Assembly: GCA_963842575.1 (NCBI GenBank)
Contig: CAWJGS010000007.1
Location: forward strand, 1 to 64,000
DNA: 64,000 nucleotides
Direction of reading: 5' to 3'
Source: JACDER01 sp963842575
Lineage (GTDB): Bacteria; Actinomycetota; Thermoleophilia; Gaiellales; Gaiellaceae
Below the pieces are notes generated by a model, which ran no database searches, was not told the DNA's origin, and worked only from the letters and a program-made list of their open reading frames with translations. A program made the translations under genes and the position numbers. Positions 25,539 through 35,413 of the stretch are shown one piece after another (the first letter of the stretch is position 1; each line of letters begins with the position of its first letter).

Positions 25539-26625
25539 CGCGAGGCGGTACAGCTTGCCGTCCAGCGTGACGGCGTAGAGCTCGCCGCGCGCGTCCTCGC
25601 CGAACGACGAAAGTCTCGGGGAGCCGCTGCGACTCCCGGCGGACGTCGGTCGCCTTCCCCCCGGAGATCCTGAAGGACCACATGCGCCCTTCGCAGTAGT
25701 CGCCGAAGAAGTAGCGGCCGCGCGCGCTCGGCACGGCCTTGCCGCGGTAGACGAAACCGCCCGTCACCGAGCAGCCGAGCGAGTGGCTGTAGACGTAGAC
25801 GGGGCCCGTGAGCGTCCCCGCGGGGTTGAGCGGGTTGTCGGAATAGCGGGATCGACCCTCGTACACGTTCCAGCCGAAGTTCTTCAGCCCGGTGTCCCCT
25901 CTCGCCACATAGTCGACCTCCTCCCACGAGTCCTGCCCGACATCCCCGATGTACAGGTCGCCGTTCGCGCGGTCGAAGGAGAAGCGCCAGGGGTTGCGGA
26001 GGCCGAACGCGGCGATCTGCGGCCGCGCACCGCGTTTGGTCGCGTTGATCTTCAGCAGCTTCCCGAGGGGCACGGAGAGGTTCTGCGCCCGGTTGCCGGG
26101 GTCGCCGCCCGAGCCGCCGTCACCCATCCCGATGTACAGGAGACCGTCCGGGCCGAATGCGAGCTGGCCGCCATTGTGATTCGGGTAGGGCTGCCTGACG
26201 AACAGGAGCTGGCGCGCCGTCGAGACGATCCCCGCCGTCCCGGCCTTGTTCGCGCGGAACTGGACGACGCGCGTGTCGCCGTTGACGTCCGTGTAGTCCA
26301 CGTAGAAGAGGCGGTTCTTGGCAAAACGCGGGTGAAAGGCGACCGAGAGCAGACCCTGCTCGCCGCCGCTCGTGACGCGCGAGCGGATGTCGAGGAAGGG
26401 CCGCGCCTGCAGCTTCCCCGAGACGAGGACACGGATGACGCCGGGTTGCTCGACCACGTACAGGCGCTTGGGCTGGCTCTTCGCCGAAGCGACGTGGTCG
26501 GGCGAGTCGAGGCCGGAGCGGACGAGCGTCCAGTGGAAGGCGGCAGCATGCTCGTGCGAGGCGGACGCGCACGCTCCGCCGCTGAGAGCCACCACCCCGG
26601 CCACGATCGTCATGAGCTTCTTCAC
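25530..26625 (-). CDS. PQQ-type soluble aldose sugar dehydrogenase (Asd/YliI family), frameshifted
   Basis: About 364 residues. Signal peptide or lipobox-like start (MTIVAGVVALSGGACAS), so exported. Six-bladed propeller family motifs: QGLLSVAFHPRF, NHNGGQLAFGPDGLLYIGMGDGG, AFGLRNPWRFSFD, DVGQDSWEEVD, GYVYSHSLGCSVTGGFVYRG-like segment and RYFFGDYC. The normal C-terminus, SSFGEDARGELYAVTLDGKLYRL, lies in a neighbouring frame beginning at about 25612, ending with TGA at 25530-25532, so one indel is present. Oxidises sugars with PQQ and calcium in homologues. GTG start. Confidence 0.85.
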
Positions 26626-26693
26626 GGCACTCTGTAGGTGTTCAAGACGCCGAAAGTGACGTCGGCGTTAGCGTCGTCCGTGTTAGGGATTCG

Positions 26694-27359
26694 TTAGCCG
26701 CGCGAAATGAGGGCGCGGCGAAACTCGTCTTCCCGGCCGGGCTTGAGGATGGCCAGCACCCGGTCGCCGGGAAGCAGCTTCGTCGACCCGACTGCGATCT
26801 CGGACTGACCGTCGCGCGTCACCGAGATCAGCCGCGATTCCTGCGGCAGCTCGAGGCCGGAAACGGTCTTTCCCGCCGAGGGCGAGCTCTTCTCGATCTG
26901 CACTTCGACGATCTCCAGGTTCTCGTTGCGCAGCTCGAGCAGGTGAATGAGCCCGTGCTCGGGAACCTCGTGCTCGACGAGCGCGAGGATGGTCGAGGTC
27001 GCCGAGACGGTCGGAGAGATGCCGAGCAGGTCGAAGTGCTCCTGGTTGCGCGGATCGTTGACGCGGGCGATCACCTTGGGGACGCCGTACTTCTCCTTCG
27101 CGATCTGGCAGATGACGATGTTGTCCTCGTCGTCGCCGGTGACCCCGAGGACGAGGTCGGGCGGCCGCGCGATCCCGGCGCGCTCGAGTATGTAGATCTC
27201 GGTCGCGTCGCCCTGCTGCACCTGGTGCTCCAGCTCACCTTCGAGCTTCTCGAAGCGGTCCTGGCGCTGCTCGATCACGGTCACCTCGTGACCCATGCCG
27301 ATCAGCGCTCGCGCCAGGTTCGCGCCGACCTTCCCGCCTCCCGCGACCAGGATGTACAT
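26694..27359 (-). CDS. TrkA/KtrA-type RCK protein (TrkA-N plus TrkA-C)
   Basis: 221 residues. N-terminal Rossmann RCK domain: ILVAGGGKVGANLARALI (GxGxxG nucleotide site), VIEQRQDRFEKLE, GDATEIYILERAGI and VTGDDEDNIVICQIAKEKYG. A TrkA-C domain follows from about residue 135 (SPSAGKTVSGLELP, LPGDRVLAILKPG). Such subunits gate potassium transporters in response to nucleotides. ATG 27359 shares one base with the stop of the companion TrkA-N gene. No trkH/ktrB pore gene is present here; two APC permease-Usp genes sit directly upstream. Confidence 0.9.
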   Translation of the reverse strand: MYILVAGGGKVGANLARALIGMGHEVTVIEQRQDRFEKLEGELEHQVQQGDATEIYILERAGIARPPDLVLGVTGDDEDNIVICQIAKEKYGVPKVIARVNDPRNQEHFDLLGISPTVSATSTILALVEHEVPEHGLIHLLELRNENLEIVEVQIEKSSPSAGKTVSGLELPQESRLISVTRDGQSEIAVGSTKLLPGDRVLAILKPGREDEFRRALISRG

Positions 27360-27787
27360 CAGCTCGCGACGGGAGCGCGGTTCACTTCGCAGGAGCGGAC
27401 GGCGTCGGTCAGCACCGAGATCGCGGTCGATGTCGGCGACACCGTCCGCAGCCCTCGGGTCGCGTAGAACTCCGCCCGCGCCGGGTCGAGGATGCGGACG
27501 ACGACGCACTGGATGTCGAACCGCTTCTGGGCGACCTGGCCGATGACGAGGTTCGTGTTGTCGCCGTTCGTGGCGACGACCACGGCGTCGGCCTCCTGGA
27601 TGCCGGCCGCCTCGAGAACGCCGACGTCGATGCCGTGCCCGACGATGAAGCCGCCGGCCCAGTGCTCGCCGAGCCGCTGGAGGGCGTCCTCACGCTCGTC
27701 GATGACGGTGACGTCCCACCCGCTCCGGTCGAGCTGCCTGGCGACGCGGGAACCGACCCGGCCGCATCCGACGACAATCGCTTTCAC
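27359..27787 (-). CDS. Single-domain TrkA-N (RCK) protein
   Basis: 142 residues, TrkA-N domain only: AIVVGCGRVGSRVARQLD, VTVIDEREDALQRL, GHGIDVGVLEAAGIQEAD and NGDNTNLVIGQVAQKRF. No TrkA-C domain, so it probably pairs with the two-domain protein encoded immediately downstream. GTG 27787 is preceded by TAGATT ending 7 bases upstream; the TAG is also the stop of the APC permease gene, so this gene may start its own transcript. Nucleotide-binding regulatory subunit, cytoplasmic. Confidence 0.85.
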   Translation of the reverse strand: MKAIVVGCGRVGSRVARQLDRSGWDVTVIDEREDALQRLGEHWAGGFIVGHGIDVGVLEAAGIQEADAVVVATNGDNTNLVIGQVAQKRFDIQCVVVRILDPARAEFYATRGLRTVSPTSTAISVLTDAVRSCEVNRAPVAS

Positions 27788-27797
27788 GCGGCCAAAT

Positions 27798-29694
27798 CTA
27801 TCCCACCGGCTCCTCCTCGAGGACGCCCTGGGGATAGGCGACGACCATCACCTCGCACGGCGCCTTGCGCAGGACGTAGTCGACCGTGGGGCTGAAGAAG
27901 CGCGACTGCCGGCGCCAGCGCGGCGCCGATCCCACCAGGATCAGGTCGGCCCCGCTCCGTTTCGCCTCCTCGACGATCGCGGTCCCGAGCGCGCGCGCAC
28001 GAACGATCTTGCCCTCGACCTCGACACCGTGCTCGCCGGCGATCTCGGTTGCCTCCTCGAGCGAGGCCGCGGCCTGCTCCTCTTCCTCGACGAGCGATGC
28101 GTCGAGCGGCGCGTCGAGCGGCACCTTGATCACGTGCAGCGCCGTCAGCTTGGCGGACTGCTCCTCGGCCAGCTTGATCGCCGTCGCGAGCACCTCCTCC
28201 CCGATCGGGCCGAGCTTCATCGGCACCAGGATGTGGCTGTACAGCCCCTCGTCGTGGGGCTCGACGAGGTCGGCGACCGCCTCCTCCACGCTCGCGGTCA
28301 TCGCCGACCCGCGGCTGCGACGGACGAGCACGAAGATCACGCCGCCGATCAGGAGCCAGATCGGCCCCGCAACGCGTGCCGTCGAGTGGGTGGTGAGCGT
28401 CACGATCCAGATCGCGAAGGTGAGCGGCGCTCCGAGCAGGGCGACGAGCGGGACGGGGACGCCGCGGATGCGGACATTCAGAGGCGCGCGGTACGGACGC
28501 GCGAGATCGGGCTCGCGGAAGCGGAGCTTGATCACCGCGAGCTGCGCAGCGGTGAACGTGAGGAGGACGCCGAAGCTGTACAGGCCCGCGAGCGAGCGGA
28601 CGGGAGAGCCGATCGAAACGGTGACGATCAGCATGAGGACCGCGATCCCGGCGACGCTCAGAATCGCCGCCGGCGAGATGAGCGACCGACGGTTGAGCCG
28701 CGCGAACGCGTGCGGCAGCATGTCCCGCTTCCCGAGCGAGAACGCGAGGCGTCCCGCACCGGAGATCGACGTCGTCACCACCATGAGAAGGACGAGGACG
28801 CCCGAGGCGGCGACGAAGATCTTCACGCCGTCCGCGACCGTCGCGGGGAGCCCGGCATCCTTCAGCGCCGCCGCGATCCCGACCAGCGGAGCGTGCAGCC
28901 ACGTCGTCCCCAGCTCGCCTCCGCCCGGGAAACGCCGAGATCGCCACGATCCCTATGGCGACGGACACGACCACAGCGGCGCCGATCCCGCCGAAGAGGC
29001 TGCGGGGGAGGTTCTTACCCGGCTCGCGGGCCTCGGCGGCGAGGTTGGCGACGGTCTCGAGGCCGGTGTACGCGAGCATCGCCACCGGGATCGCGAATCC
29101 GATGGAGCTCCAGGTCGGCGCCGTCCCAAGGTCGACGCCTTTCCCGAACGCCTCCGAGCTGACGAGGTAGACGAAGCCCAGGACGATCAGGAGCAGTTGG
29201 GCGACGAGCGCGATCCCGGCCAGGGCAATCGCGAGCCGGTACAAGCTCGTACGGCGGACGAGGCGAACGGCGGCGACCGCCGCGATCACGCAGGCGCCGA
29301 CGACCACGTCCCAGGGCTCGTGCTTGACGGCGTCCCACCCGACCGCGTCCCCGAAGTAGTGCGGGACGAAAAGCGCCGCCAGCGCGATCACGATGAGGTA
29401 GTCCAGGAAGAGCGCCCAGCCCGTCATGAAGCCGAGCGGGTCGTTGAAGGCGCGGCGGACGAGGGTCGCGGCGCCGCCCGTCTCGGGGATCGCCGCCGTC
29501 CCCTCGGCGTACGAGAGCGCGACGAGCATGAAGACGATGCCGGCTGCCAGCAGCACCCACGGCGTGAAACCGAGCGCGTAGTAGGCAACCACGCCGAGGG
29601 CGAAGTAGAGGGACGAGGCGATCTCGCCGTACGCAACCGAGGCCAGCGGACGTGGCCCGAGTACGCGGCTGAGCCCCGGGAGCTTCTTTGCCAT
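27798..29694 (-). CDS. APC-superfamily permease fused to a universal stress protein domain, frameshifted
   Basis: About 630 residues. Twelve hydrophobic segments form an APC permease: VAYGEIASSLYFALGVVAYY, the YAEGTAAIPETGG helix-2 region and MLAYTGLETVANLAAEAREP (family segment). A C-terminal Usp domain carries YSHILVPMKLGPIGEE and LILVGSAPRW. Frames change near 28918-28932 (ISAFPG to GGELGTTWLH) in a C/G run. It resembles its neighbour at 29849-31762 and, in architecture, KimA-type potassium importers (APC fold with a nucleotide-binding tail), but amino-acid transport is also possible. Confidence 0.8.
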
Positions 29695-29852
29695 CAGCGA
29701 AAGCGCAGGCGCAGGACGCCCACGACGAGGACGATAGCTCCGAGGAGGATCCCGAGGCCGCCGCCGAGCAGCGCGGTACGCACCACAATCCCCACCCCCA
29801 GCGCGATGAGCAGGATCGAGAGGACGAGGGTGGCCGCCCCGTGGATCCTCAT
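29694..29852 (-). CDS. 52-residue two-helix membrane protein
   Basis: MRIHGAATLVLSILLIALG opens the first membrane helix and GGLGILLGAIVLVVGVLRL is the second; the end is a basic RLRFR. No family assigned, though similar small proteins occur next to APC permeases. ATG overlaps the previous permease stop by ATGA (29849-29852) and its own TGA shares one base with the next permease ATG at 29694. Such tight packing between two transporter genes supports translation and a possible small accessory subunit. Confidence 0.7.
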   Translation of the reverse strand: MRIHGAATLVLSILLIALGVGIVVRTALLGGGLGILLGAIVLVVGVLRLRFR

Positions 29853-31762
29853 GCCGCCTTCCTCCCCGCCACCACGATCACGCGCGCCGGGCTGTTCTTC
29901 AGCACGTAGGCGACCGCCGGCCCGAAGACAGAGCCGCGCATCCCCGGTCGCCTCGAAGCGCCGAGCACGACGAGCTCGGCGTTCCGCGTGCTCACCTCGT
30001 CGACGATCGCCGGCCCCGCGCTCCGGGCGCGCGCGAGGCGCGTGACGGCGTTCACCCCGTAGCTCTCCACCAACGCCTGCGCGTCGTCCAGCTCGCGATT
30101 CGCGCGCCGCTCGTCCTCCGGAATGCTCGCCTGCAGGTCGAGCTCGAGCGGAACGACGATGACACGTACGATCGCGATCGTCGCCCGCCGCTCGGCGGCG
30201 AGCCGCGCAGCCGCGATCAGCGCCTCCTCCGACTCGGCCGTGCGCAGGATCGGTACGACGATCGTCTGGTACTCGACGATGAGAGACGGCCCGAGGACGA
30301 CCGCCGGCGCGACGACCGTCTCGCTCAGCGGGATCTTCAGGATCAAGCGCCGGTAGATCCAGTACGCGATGAACCCGGCGGCGAGCCAGCCCAGACCGGC
30401 GTAGCGGGTGGTCGGCGTCTGGATCACGATCACCAGCCACGCGGCCAGGGTGCCGACCGCTCCGAACAGGGCAAAGAGCGGCCAGTCGATTCCTTTGATC
30501 CGCAGGTTCGGCCGGCCCTTGAAGACGAGCTCCACGTCCGGGTCTCGCACGCGGAGCGTGATCACGGCCAGGTGCGCGACCGTGAACGAGAGCATCGCGC
30601 CGAACGAGTACATCGTGGAGAGGAAGTCCACCTTCCCCGGGAGGAGCGTGATTATCGGGACGAGGCCGGCGAAGAAGATCAGGGAGATCCACGGCGTGCG
30701 GAACTTCGAGTGGATGCGGCGGAAGACCTCCGGCAGCTGGCGGTAATGCGCCATCGAGTACGTGATGCGCGAGGCGCCGATCACACCCGCGTTCGTACCG
30801 ATGAAGAGGATCGTCGCCGCCAGAATCCCGACGTAGATCTTGAGCGTGTGGAGCAGCGTCGCGTTCTGGATGCCGAGGTTCTCGACGAGGCCGAGCACCG
30901 GGTCGTTCTGGAACCCCTCGGGCGGCGGGCAGGCGAGCTGGGTCTGATAGTGGCCGGAGATCCCTTTGCACGCGTGCTCGACATGGACCACCGGGAGCGC
31001 CGTCACGGCGATCGCCGGCAGCGTGAAGTAGATGGCGAAGACGGCGATCACGGTCAGCAGGTACGCGCGCGGGACGTTCCGCGCCGGGTCGCGGGCCTCC
31101 TCCGCCAGGTTCGAGACGGTCTCGATCCCCGTGTAGGCGACCATCCCGATCGGGATCGCCAGCAGGAAGTTGCTCCAGGTCGGCGCGACGCCCCAATGGA
31201 TGTTCGAGACCAGCGTGTGCGGGCTGAAGATGAGCGCGAAGCCGATGATCACGAGCAGAAGCTGCGTGGCGAAGTCGATCACCGCAAGACCGATGTTCAG
31301 CCGCGCGGCCTCGCGCACGCCGACGATGTTGATCACCACGAGCAGGGCGATGACGACGGCGCCGACGATGATGTCCCACGGCGTCGTCTTCAGCGGCCCC
31401 CAGAAGATCGACAGGTAGTGCGGGACGAAGAACGCCGAGATGGCGATCGTGATGATGTAGTTGAGCATCTGGGCCCAGGCGGCCCCGAAGCTCACGACCT
31501 CGTTGAAGGCGTGGCGCGCGAAGCTGGACGAGCCCCCGGCCTCGGGGAAGCGGACGGTGCCCTCCGCGTACGTCAGCGTCGTCGCCGCGAAGATGACGCC
31601 CGCGATGAGGAAGACGAGCGGGGTGAGCCCGAGCGCGAACGCGGCGGTGACGCCGAGCGCGTAGTAGATCGAGGAGCCGACGTTCCCGTAGACCGTGGCG
31701 AAGAGCGCGGGCGCCCCGAGGACGCGCTGGAGGCCATGCTGTTCACGGCGCCGCCGAGGCAC
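29849..31762 (-). CDS. APC-superfamily permease with C-terminal universal stress protein domain
   Basis: 637 residues in one intact frame. Permease core: LFATVYGNVGSSIYYALGV, YAEGTVRFPEAGGSSSFARH, MVAYTGIETVSNLAEEARDP, then a 40-residue extracytoplasmic loop with two Cys (HACKGISG ... QLACPP). The C-terminal Usp domain (about 480-637) has QTIVVPILRTAESEEAL and VVLGASRRPGMRGSVFGPAVAYVL, with the G-x2-G-x9-G(S/T)-type ATP-binding pattern. GTG start with TAGAGT six bases upstream. First gene of a five-gene run ending in the two TrkA proteins. Confidence 0.9.
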   Translation of the reverse strand: MPRRRREQHGLQRVLGAPALFATVYGNVGSSIYYALGVTAAFALGLTPLVFLIAGVIFAATTLTYAEGTVRFPEAGGSSSFARHAFNEVVSFGAAWAQMLNYIITIAISAFFVPHYLSIFWGPLKTTPWDIIVGAVVIALLVVINIVGVREAARLNIGLAVIDFATQLLLVIIGFALIFSPHTLVSNIHWGVAPTWSNFLLAIPIGMVAYTGIETVSNLAEEARDPARNVPRAYLLTVIAVFAIYFTLPAIAVTALPVVHVEHACKGISGHYQTQLACPPPEGFQNDPVLGLVENLGIQNATLLHTLKIYVGILAATILFIGTNAGVIGASRITYSMAHYRQLPEVFRRIHSKFRTPWISLIFFAGLVPIITLLPGKVDFLSTMYSFGAMLSFTVAHLAVITLRVRDPDVELVFKGRPNLRIKGIDWPLFALFGAVGTLAAWLVIVIQTPTTRYAGLGWLAAGFIAYWIYRRLILKIPLSETVVAPAVVLGPSLIVEYQTIVVPILRTAESEEALIAAARLAAERRATIAIVRVIVVPLELDLQASIPEDERRANRELDDAQALVESYGVNAVTRLARARSAGPAIVDEVSTRNAELVVLGASRRPGMRGSVFGPAVAYVLKNSPARVIVVAGRKAA

Positions 31763-31768
31763 GCCGGA

Positions 31769-31786
31769 ACTCTATGGGGGTACCCT
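31769..31786. promoter_or_regulatory. Face-to-face leaderless promoters
   Basis: TAGAGT on the minus strand (31774-31769) ends six bases before the GTG of the APC-Usp gene (31762). TACCCT on the plus strand (31781-31786) ends six bases before the ATG at 31793. The two -10 elements are back-to-back within 31 bases of opposing starts, so expression of the two units may be coupled. Confidence 0.65.
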
Positions 31787-31792
31787 TCCGGC

Positions 31793-32128
31793 ATGCGCGT
31801 GATCGGGGTCATCGCGCTGGGACTGGCGCTGAGCGGCGCGGCAACGGCGGCCTCCGGCCGGCCGGCGGTTCGCGTCACCGACCTCACGCCCTTCACCGTC
31901 CACGGCTACCGCTTCGATTCCGGGGAGCGCCTGCGCCTGGTGATTACGACGAAGCGCCGGGTCGTGCGCACCCTGTCCGCGAGCGGCCGGGGCACCTTCG
32001 TCCTGAGGCTCCGCACCCTCTCGGTCGGCCGCTGCGGCCAGTACGCCGTCCGCGTCTACGACTCATCCGGGCTGCGCGCCGCCGTCAAGCGGCCGCCGGA
32101 GAGCTGCGCAACTCCGCTCTCGCCGTGA
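31793..32128 (+). CDS. Small secreted beta-rich protein
   Basis: 111 residues. Signal peptide VIGVIALGLALSGAATAASG, then a compact domain VRVTDLTPFTVHGYRFDSGERLRLVI followed by TFVLRLRTLSVGRCGQYAVRVYDSSG, which reads like an Ig/carboxypeptidase-regulatory-like beta-sandwich. Two Cys could pair. Function unknown. ATG lies six bases after TACCCT. A strong hairpin terminator follows the stop by 12 bases. Confidence 0.75.
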   Translation: MRVIGVIALGLALSGAATAASGRPAVRVTDLTPFTVHGYRFDSGERLRLVITTKRRVVRTLSASGRGTFVLRLRTLSVGRCGQYAVRVYDSSGLRAAVKRPPESCATPLSP

Positions 32129-32140
32129 CCAAAGACCTAA

Positions 32141-32168
32141 AGAGAGGGCCGCTTGCGCGGCCCTCTCT
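32141..32168. terminator. Bidirectional intrinsic terminator
   Basis: Perfect 12-base arms AGAGAGGGCCGC (32141-32152) and GCGGCCCTCTCT (32157-32168) around TTGC. It lies between two convergent genes (stops at 32128 and 32194). T-rich bases are few, as in the similar hairpin at 8807-8836. Confidence 0.85.
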
Positions 32169-32193
32169 CTCGGTCGATTTGGCCTGTCGCGAC

Positions 32194-35046
32194 TTAGCTC
32201 CGCGGCAGGCGTAGCTGCCAGGCGCCCATGCCGTGCGTGGCGGCGTACAGCTTGCGGTCGGCCGGGATGATCGTGAGGCCTGCGACCTCGACCGCCGGCA
32301 GCCCGCTGCCGGCCATCGTCCAGCTACCGGACGCAGCCGGAAGGGCAACGACTCCGAAGTCGGTCGAGGCGTACAGGTCGCCGCGGACGGAATCGAAGGC
32401 GAGGCCCGTGACCGGCAGGTCGGCCAGCGTGCTGCCGTCGAGGTTCGTCCACGTCGCCCGTTGCATGGTCGGATCGTACGTCACCGAGAACACGTGCCCC
32501 GGCTCGGCCGGCGTGTTGAAGTTGTACCCGGTGTACGAGATCCAGGCGTGGTTCACGTTGTTCGGATCGATTGCGATGGACGTGATCGAGCGCTGCGGGT
32601 CGTTCGTCGCGGGATTGCCGTTCAGACTGTCGATCCGCGTCCAGCTGACTGCCGTCGGATCCGCGGCGTCGGCGTTGTGCGTGACGAACACGCGACCGCC
32701 GTTGGTGGAGGCCCAGATCGTCCCCGTGTCGACGGGGGTGCGGGCGATCCACGAGACGCAGCAGCCGCGGCGGCCACTGCCGTAGGCGTCGCCGTCAGAT
32801 CGCTCGGGCTCCCGATGCGGACGAAGTCACCGCAGCTCGGGTCTGCACCCGAGACGAAGAACTCGGGGCAGGTCGCCTTGAGGACCGTCGGGTCTCCGCC
32901 CCAATCCTGGGTGCGCCACACGCTCTGAGAGCCTTCGTAGATCGTGTTCGCTGCCGCCGGATTCGGGTCGGCGATGATCGGGACGTAGAAGTTCGAGCCC
33001 TCCGGGCTCGACGCGATCGGCCCGCCGATGATGTACCACTTCGTCGGGTCGCCGCCGTTGACGTTCGCGTCGTGGAACTGCCCGAAGAACGAATTGAACC
33101 GCATCTTCCCCGACGTTGGCGTTCCAGCCGGACTGGCCGCCGTCGCCGTAGATGATCTGCGGCCAGGTGACGTTGTCGCCGACACCCTGGAAGGTGCCGT
33201 TGTCCTGCGTCCCGCCCATGACCGAGCGGCTGTCCTGCGGGTTCACCGACAGGCTCTGGAACTGCAGCGTCGACAGGCCGGCGTTCAGGCTCGTCCAGGT
33301 GGTCGGGACCCTGGAGAGGAGCTCATGGCACTTCGCCATGCTGATCGGGCCGAGCGGCCGCGAATCGCAGTCGGACGACTGGTCAGCGAAGGCACCGGAC
33401 GAGCGCATGAGGCCGCCGTCCGAGCCCTCGAACACCTGCGTCGGGTTTGACGGGTTGACCACCAGCGCGTGCTGGTCCGGATGCAGCGCGTTGGCAGCCC
33501 ACGGCCGCGGATCGCAGCAGTTCGCCGGATCCTTCGGCTGCATGGTGTTGTCCGCGGTCAGGTCGCTCCACGTCTGGCCGGCGTTCGTGGAGTACAGGAC
33601 GGCGCGGCCGTTGCTGGAGAATCCGTACTCGCCGTACTGGAAGGAACCGCCGACGTAGACCCAGTCCGGATGCCCGCGCGGGGTGACGACGTAGTTGTCG
33701 TACCAGCACTGACCGGTGCAGTAGTTGCTGGTGCGGTTGGTCGTCAGGTTGGTCCACCCGCTCGTCGTCGTCGCGTGCTGCGCGTCGTCGGTCCGCCAGA
33801 CCTCGGCCGGCGGCTCACCTGCGTCCGGGCCGGAAGCGCCCTGGGCCAGGTATAGCCGCGTGTTGCCGTTCGACAGCTTCGTGACGGCGATCTCCGCGCG
33901 GACCGCGTTGTCGACGCTCTGCGGGACGCAGCGGCTCCTTGATCTGCGTCCAGGTGGCGCCGCCGTTGTCGGAGCGCCAGGTGCCCTGGGAGTACGGCGT
34001 TGCGTAGATGATGTTGGGGTTACTCGGATCGAGCGCGATGCGGCTGATGCCGCGAATGGTCCCGTTGCCGTCCCAGACGAAGTTGAACGTCTGGCCGCCG
34101 TCGGTCGAGTGGTAGAGGCCGAACGGAGGCCGCGGCGGCGGCGGGCTGGAGGTCGCGTTGCCCGTGACCGAAGCGACGCCGCGAACGGCGCGGGTCGAGC
34201 TGACCCAGATGCTCTGCGGGTTGCCCGGTTCGGTGGTGATCTCGCTGATGGCGCGACCGGCGAACGCGTCGCCGGTGTAGTCGCCGTTGGCGACGCTGTT
34301 GGTGTGGGTGATCGACGGGAGGTGCGTCCACGTGTCGCCGCTGTCGCCGGACCTCCAGATGCCGAGACCGGCCTCGGAGTCGCCCGACGCATGCGGCTCG
34401 CCCGTGCCGACGTAGAGCCTCTTGTCAGGCTCCCAGCTCATGACGCCGATCGCGTTCGATCCGAACGAGCCGGAGATGAACTGCCAGTTCTGCGTGCCCG
34501 CGGCCCCGAGGGCGTTGGTCGTGCGCCAGATGCCGCCGCCGGCTGCGCCGACGAACAGCGTGCAGTTTTCCGCGGAGCAGGGCTGGCGGATGGCGAGCGC
34601 CGTGGTCCGCCCGGCGGCGGTGTAGTCGGCGCCGAAGAACGTCAGGACGTCCGGGTATTCCGCCTTCGACGGACCGACCGACGTCCACGGATTGACCCCG
34701 ACATCGTTCGGGCCCAGGGTCGGCAGCGACGCCCGGTACGTGGCGTTGAGGTGCTGGAACGAGCGCAGCGCGTCGACCTGCGCCCCGAACGGAATGTCGC
34801 TCGCGGGATACGCCTTGTGCGCCCACTCCTCCGCGGCCGGTCGACCGACGTCAGGGCCCTCGCCGGGTGTGTCCTTGGCGGTGGCAGCCGCCGCGTCCGG
34901 ATCACCGCCCTTGGCAAGACGGGTGAGGTCGGTTCTCGCGGTGGTCGAGCCCGAACCGTGCGTTGCAACCGCAACCGCGATTGCAGCACCTACGAGCAGA
35001 AGGGCCGCAGCGAACGCGAAACCCTTCCGCAGACTGAGTTGCTTCA
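32194..35046 (-). CDS. Large secreted BNR/Asp-box beta-propeller protein, three frame breaks
   Basis: About 950 residues if corrected. ATG 35046 follows GAGGAGGAAGG, an excellent ribosome binding site, and opens a membrane-spanning leader (KGFAFAAALLLVGAAIAVAVA). Many Asp-box/VPS10-like repeats follow: GGGIWRTTNALG, GIWRSGDSGDTWTHL, LYHSTDGGQTFNFVW, TWRSDNGGATWTQI, YSTNAGQTWSDLT and ALVVNPSNPTQVFEGSDGG. Reading frames change near 33930, 33110 and 32790, each time with the propeller pattern resuming in a new frame, so three indels are likely in the sequence. Similar proteins are sortilin-like or xyloglucanase-type propellers; catalytic residues were not identified, so no activity is assigned. 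Confidence 0.75.
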
Positions 35047-35353
35047 TCCTTCCTCCTCGCTTTGCGCCGATGCCGGCTCGCGGCCGACCACCTCGCGCTT
35101 TGGATGAACTTGGGTCGAGGCCCTCTGCCTCGGGGACCGAGAAGAACTCGGCCAGACTGCGGCGGTGCCTGGCCTGAGGCACGGAGGTCCCCGCTTCCCA
35201 GGCCTGGACGGAGCGCACGGAGACGGAAAGCGCGTCCGCCAGCTCCTTCTGTGTGAGGTTCGCCGCTTCGCGCAGGGTCCGAAGGCGGTTTCCGCCCAGC
35301 GGCGCGGATCCGGACCTCGCTCCATTCCTATTTCGCTTGTTCTGCGTGTTCAC
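35044..35353 (-). CDS. XRE-family helix-turn-helix regulator, possible frame break
   Basis: About 100 residues. Cro/C1-type HTH at residues 22-75: LRTLREAANLTQKELADALS and VRSVQAWEAGTSVPQ. After the HTH the opened frame continues without a stop straight into the propeller gene, giving a formal HTH-propeller fusion. In the neighbouring frame a more natural tail (HPKREVVGREPASAQSEEEG) ends in TGA overlapping the propeller ATG as ATGA, just after a strong ribosome binding site. I prefer two genes with an indel near 35120, but a membrane-anchored regulator fusion cannot be excluded. GTG start. Confidence 0.65.
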
Positions 35354-35373
35354 TACGTCTGCCTGGATGCACG

Positions 35374-35398
35374 CAGGAATCCCGCAGCGGGCTTCCTG
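35374..35398 (-). promoter_or_regulatory. Stem-loop in the XRE leader
   Basis: CAGGAA-T-CCCG / CGGG-C-TTCCTG: ten pairs with one mismatch and a CAG loop. It lies between the predicted start point (about 35407) and the GTG at 35353, so it would be in the 5' leader of the XRE-propeller transcript. It could also act as a terminator for hppA, which reads in from the same strand. Confidence 0.5.
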
Positions 35399-35413
35399 GG
35401 TGAGCCGCCCCGG

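Noticed and set aside
32194..35046. Sialidase/neuraminidase
   Set aside because: Asp-box repeats alone are shared by many propellers; no catalytic Arg triad or nucleophile Tyr pattern was found.
35044..35353. HTH-propeller fusion as a certain single protein
   Set aside because: A strong ribosome binding site, an ATGA overlap and a more natural tail in the next frame make two genes at least as likely; kept as an alternative only.
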